The position numbers and the translations under genes were made by a program. Positions 15,033 to 16,935 of a DNA stretch of 16,935 bases are shown in pieces. The stretch comes from Collinsella sp. Lineage in GTDB: Bacteria; Actinomycetota; Coriobacteriia; Coriobacteriales; Coriobacteriaceae. The stretch is taken from the NCBI GenBank assembly GCA_022713905.1, contig JAIHTM010000025.1:1-16935 (forward strand), written 5' to 3'. The notes below the pieces were generated by a model. It was not told the origin of the DNA and ran no database searches. It was given only the letters and a program-made list of their open reading frames with translations. Positions within the stretch are counted from its first letter, which is position 1. Each line of letters begins with the position of its first letter.

Positions 15033-15696
15033 GACATACCCCGTCTACTACCTCGAGGATGCAATGAACAACCTCGGCGACTGCTTTGACTATGCCGTTA
15101 ACGATTATGGAGCAGAAGGATCGGAAGTTGCTGAACTCTTTTGCCTGAGCGGCGTAGCTCGCGAGTTCGAACGCGGCAACGCATGGGTCGTATCGGGAAA
15201 ATCGGGCGTTGAGCTGTTCGCGCTTATCGCTGAAAGGTCCGGCTATCAGAGCGGGTCTATACCGGATCGCACCTATCGTTTTGAGAAGACGCCAGAGTAT
15301 TGGACAGGCTGGATACTGGCATATCTGCAGTGGCGTTTAGGGGAGTCTTTCGAAGACCTGCTGCATGTCGTTCCGTTTGACGCACTGCGCAGTCTGTACT
15401 ATCCCTGGCATGAAGCCTCGGAGGAACGCGTGGCTCGCCTCGTCTGCGATATGGCGAAAAAAGCGTCCAGGCAAACCAAACTTGCGTTAGCAAGAAAGAA
15501 GCTTAAGAAAACCCAACAAGACCTGGCATACGAATCGGGCGTGTCCCTCCGCTCAATCCAAATGTACGAACAACGCCAGAGAAACATCAACGAAGCCTCG
15601 GTAACAACCGTAAGGGATATAGCAAAAGCCCTACACTGCAACATCGAAGACCTCCTAGAGCCAGTCTTCGAATACAAAGAAACCAGCGCCGCCTAA
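14998..15696 (+). CDS. XRE-type regulator with N-terminal DUF3791-like region, putative antitoxin
   Basis: A 232-residue protein with three parts. Residues about 18-85 (DAMNNLGDCFDYAVNDYG to VELFALIAERSG) look like a small helical DUF3791-type partner domain. Residues about 92-150 are aromatic-rich with no recognised fold (YWTGWILAYLQWRLGESFED). Residues 162-222 are a helix-turn-helix of the XRE/Cro type (LARKKLKKTQQDLAYESGVS, then SLRSIQMYEQRQRNINEA). ATG 14998 with GGGAGGG upstream is chosen; it overlaps the DUF3990-like gene. The role as antitoxin and autoregulator at 14284-14330 is an inference from the gene pair and the operator. The C-terminal half uses many AAA and AAC codons, unlike the flanking housekeeping genes. 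Confidence 0.65.
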   Translation: MIQELTDCGPSRTYPVYYLEDAMNNLGDCFDYAVNDYGAEGSEVAELFCLSGVAREFERGNAWVVSGKSGVELFALIAERSGYQSGSIPDRTYRFEKTPEYWTGWILAYLQWRLGESFEDLLHVVPFDALRSLYYPWHEASEERVARLVCDMAKKASRQTKLALARKKLKKTQQDLAYESGVSLRSIQMYEQRQRNINEASVTTVRDIAKALHCNIEDLLEPVFEYKETSAA

Positions 15697-15804
15697 ACCA
15701 GGCACGCAGCCGATGCCCGCCTCTAGGAAGTGCTCCAGCCTAGCAAGAGCCCCTACCAATAAAAAGCCAAACTATCAGCCCGGCGACTTTCCAGAGCGTA
15801 GGTC

Positions 15805-15989
15805 CCTGTAGCCGCCGCCGGCGAAGTTAACATAGGGGAGGCCAGGGGGCTTTGCCCCCAAATATTTCCGCAGGACGGCAGGACCCCCGCCGCACGAAGT
15901 GCGCAGCGGGGGTCCTGCCATGTCCGAGGACGATTTGGGGGCAAAGCCCCCTGGCCTCCCCGGCGAGTATACGGGACGGCGACTACAGG
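15805..15989 (-). repeat. Large nested hairpin element, copy B (after thrB)
   Basis: The outer arms 15835-15863 and 15933-15961 are perfectly complementary over 29 bp. A 14-bp inner stem (15877-15890 with 15906-15919) closes a 15-base loop (15891-15905). Read on the minus strand, the conserved unpaired segments GTCCTCGGACAT (15931-15920) and GTCCTGCGGAAAT (15876-15864) are identical to copy A. The loop on that strand folds as CGCAC-TTC-GTGCG, a compensated change from copy A. A further outer stem (15805-15819 with 15975-15989) pairs fully only in minus-strand RNA, where both deviations become G-U. It begins at the thrB stop codon, and the main stem starts 21 bases after it. Confidence 0.85.
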
Positions 15990-16864
15990 TATTCGATCTG
16001 GGCGCCTTCCGTGTCGCACGTCAGAATATGCGTATCACACTTAGGGAACTGCTCGCGCAGCTTGACCTGCAGGAACTTTGCCACGATGGTGTCGTCAGTC
16101 ACGGCCATGAGAGTCGAGCCCGAGCCGCTGATCCAGATGGTCTTGGCGCCGCCGTTAAGGCAGGTGTCGCGCACGGCGTTGTAGTCGGGAATCAGACGGC
16201 GACGATAGGGTTCCTGGATGCGGTCGTCATTGGCGGCGGCAATCAGGTCGAGGTCACCAGTCTCCAAGCCGCGCGTCATGCCGGCGATGCGGCCCATCTG
16301 CCACACGGCGGTGGAGAGTGGAATCTCCTGCGGCACAACCTTGCGCGCCTCGCTCGTATGCACCTCGTAGGGCGGAATCACGGTAATAAAACGCAGGCGA
16401 TCGCTCACCTCGTAGCGCAGGCACTGGGGGAGCGAATCGGTCGGCGTAAAGGAACAGACGGCGCCGCCCAGGATAGCGGGGGCGACGTTATCGGGATGGC
16501 CCTCGACTTCGGTGGCAATGCGAACCAGCTCGGCGCGGTCGACGGTGTGGCCTGTCAGTGCGGCGGCGGCCATAATGCCGGCGACGACGCAGGTGGAGCT
16601 GGAGCCCAGGCCGCGGGCGACGGGCACGTCGGTCTGGATGTCGATGGCAACGGGAAAAGCCGGCTCGTCCCATGCAGCCAGTGCATCGACAAAGCTCACG
16701 TAGACCAGGTTGTTCTCGTTTTGGAATTCCTCGGGGCAGCCCGTGATGGTGAGTTTGTCGGCGCGCTCGAAGGTGAAGTGCGAGTAGAGGCTGACGGCCA
16801 TGCCGAGGGTATCGTAGCCAATGCCCAAGTTGGCGCTGGTTGCTGGGACGGTGATTTTGATCAT
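15983..16864 (-). CDS. thrB: Homoserine kinase
   Basis: A 293-residue GHMP-superfamily kinase that phosphorylates homoserine, the penultimate step of threonine synthesis. The start MIKITVPATSANLGIGYDTL is typical. The ATP-binding loop PVARGLGSSST spans 81-91, and EGHPDNVAPAILGG is the second motif. The C-terminal GGAKTIWISGSGST is the third GHMP motif. The start is the ATG whose complement is at 16862-16864, with AGGAGGA a few bases upstream on the minus strand; the longer frame to 16915 lacks family sequence. It is convergent with the XRE gene, and its 3' end runs straight into hairpin element B. Confidence 0.94.
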   Translation of the reverse strand: MIKITVPATSANLGIGYDTLGMAVSLYSHFTFERADKLTITGCPEEFQNENNLVYVSFVDALAAWDEPAFPVAIDIQTDVPVARGLGSSSTCVVAGIMAAAALTGHTVDRAELVRIATEVEGHPDNVAPAILGGAVCSFTPTDSLPQCLRYEVSDRLRFITVIPPYEVHTSEARKVVPQEIPLSTAVWQMGRIAGMTRGLETGDLDLIAAANDDRIQEPYRRRLIPDYNAVRDTCLNGGAKTIWISGSGSTLMAVTDDTIVAKFLQVKLREQFPKCDTHILTCDTEGAQIEYL

Positions 16865-16935
16865 GTGAGTCCTCCTGGGCGGGTCTGGCCGTTTAGTTCG
16901 TCGCGAGTTCCGCACGAGCCGGAAAGCACTTAATG
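16865..16935 (-). other. Upstream of thrB, possible end of another threonine-pathway gene
   Basis: On the minus strand a frame of 13 codons (IKCFPARAELATN) ends at a TAA (complement at 16893-16895), 28 bases before thrB. It may be the end of an upstream gene such as homoserine dehydrogenase, but the fragment is too short to recognise. No promoter is evident here, which fits an operon. Confidence 0.2.

Noticed and set aside
15899..16933. 344-codon plus-strand frame opposite thrB
   Set aside because: Shadow of thrB that also runs through hairpin element B. The product is Gly- and Val-rich without a recognisable domain.

Overview
The window looks like a chromosomal segment of a strictly anaerobic, fermentative gut actinobacterium of the class Coriobacteriia, most likely Collinsella or a close relative. 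This rests on the fairly high G+C content, GTG/ATG starts with GGAGG-type ribosome binding sites, a pyruvate formate-lyase fermentation pathway, a PTS-based sucrose/fructan locus and the overall protein style. It is an inference from reading, not a database match.

Layout. 1-454: C-terminal end of a 2-keto-3-deoxygluconate permease (KdgT), followed by a terminator. 455-3310: a pyruvate formate-lyase split into two genes. The 683-residue catalytic body carries the Cys-Cys pair but stops before the glycyl-radical domain. An 83-residue protein encoded just downstream supplies that domain, with its own ribosome binding site and a likely own promoter. The matching activase gene pflA lies 7 kb away at 10546-11364. 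3612-9229: a sucrose/fructo-oligosaccharide island with a LacI-type repressor, three operator-like repeats over a strong promoter, a divergent GH32 protein, a PTS EIIBC permease and a classical GH32 sucrose-6-phosphate hydrolase. 9505-10359: a DegV fatty-acid-binding protein. 11681-12799: a serine beta-lactamase-like gene broken by one in-frame TAA. 12878-14247: MTA/SAH nucleosidase and the ribosome-assembly GTPase YsxC. 14284-15696: a two-gene cassette of lower G+C (DUF3990-like ADP-ribosyltransferase-fold protein plus an XRE-type regulator) behind a nested double palindrome, which looks like a toxin-antitoxin module. 15983-16864 (minus strand): homoserine kinase ThrB.

How the genes work together: imported and phosphorylated sucrose is cleaved to glucose-6-phosphate and fructose, glycolysis yields pyruvate, and PFL (activated by PflA) makes acetyl-CoA and formate.

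The two most unusual observations are the split PFL and a pair of large nested hairpin elements, at 3327-3471 (after grcA) and 15805-15989 (after thrB). In both, the main stem begins about 21-23 nt after the stop codon of the upstream gene, in the sense orientation. The two copies share identical unpaired internal segments and nearly identical apical loops, but their long paired arms have entirely different sequences that remain perfectly complementary. I do not recognise this as a named family.
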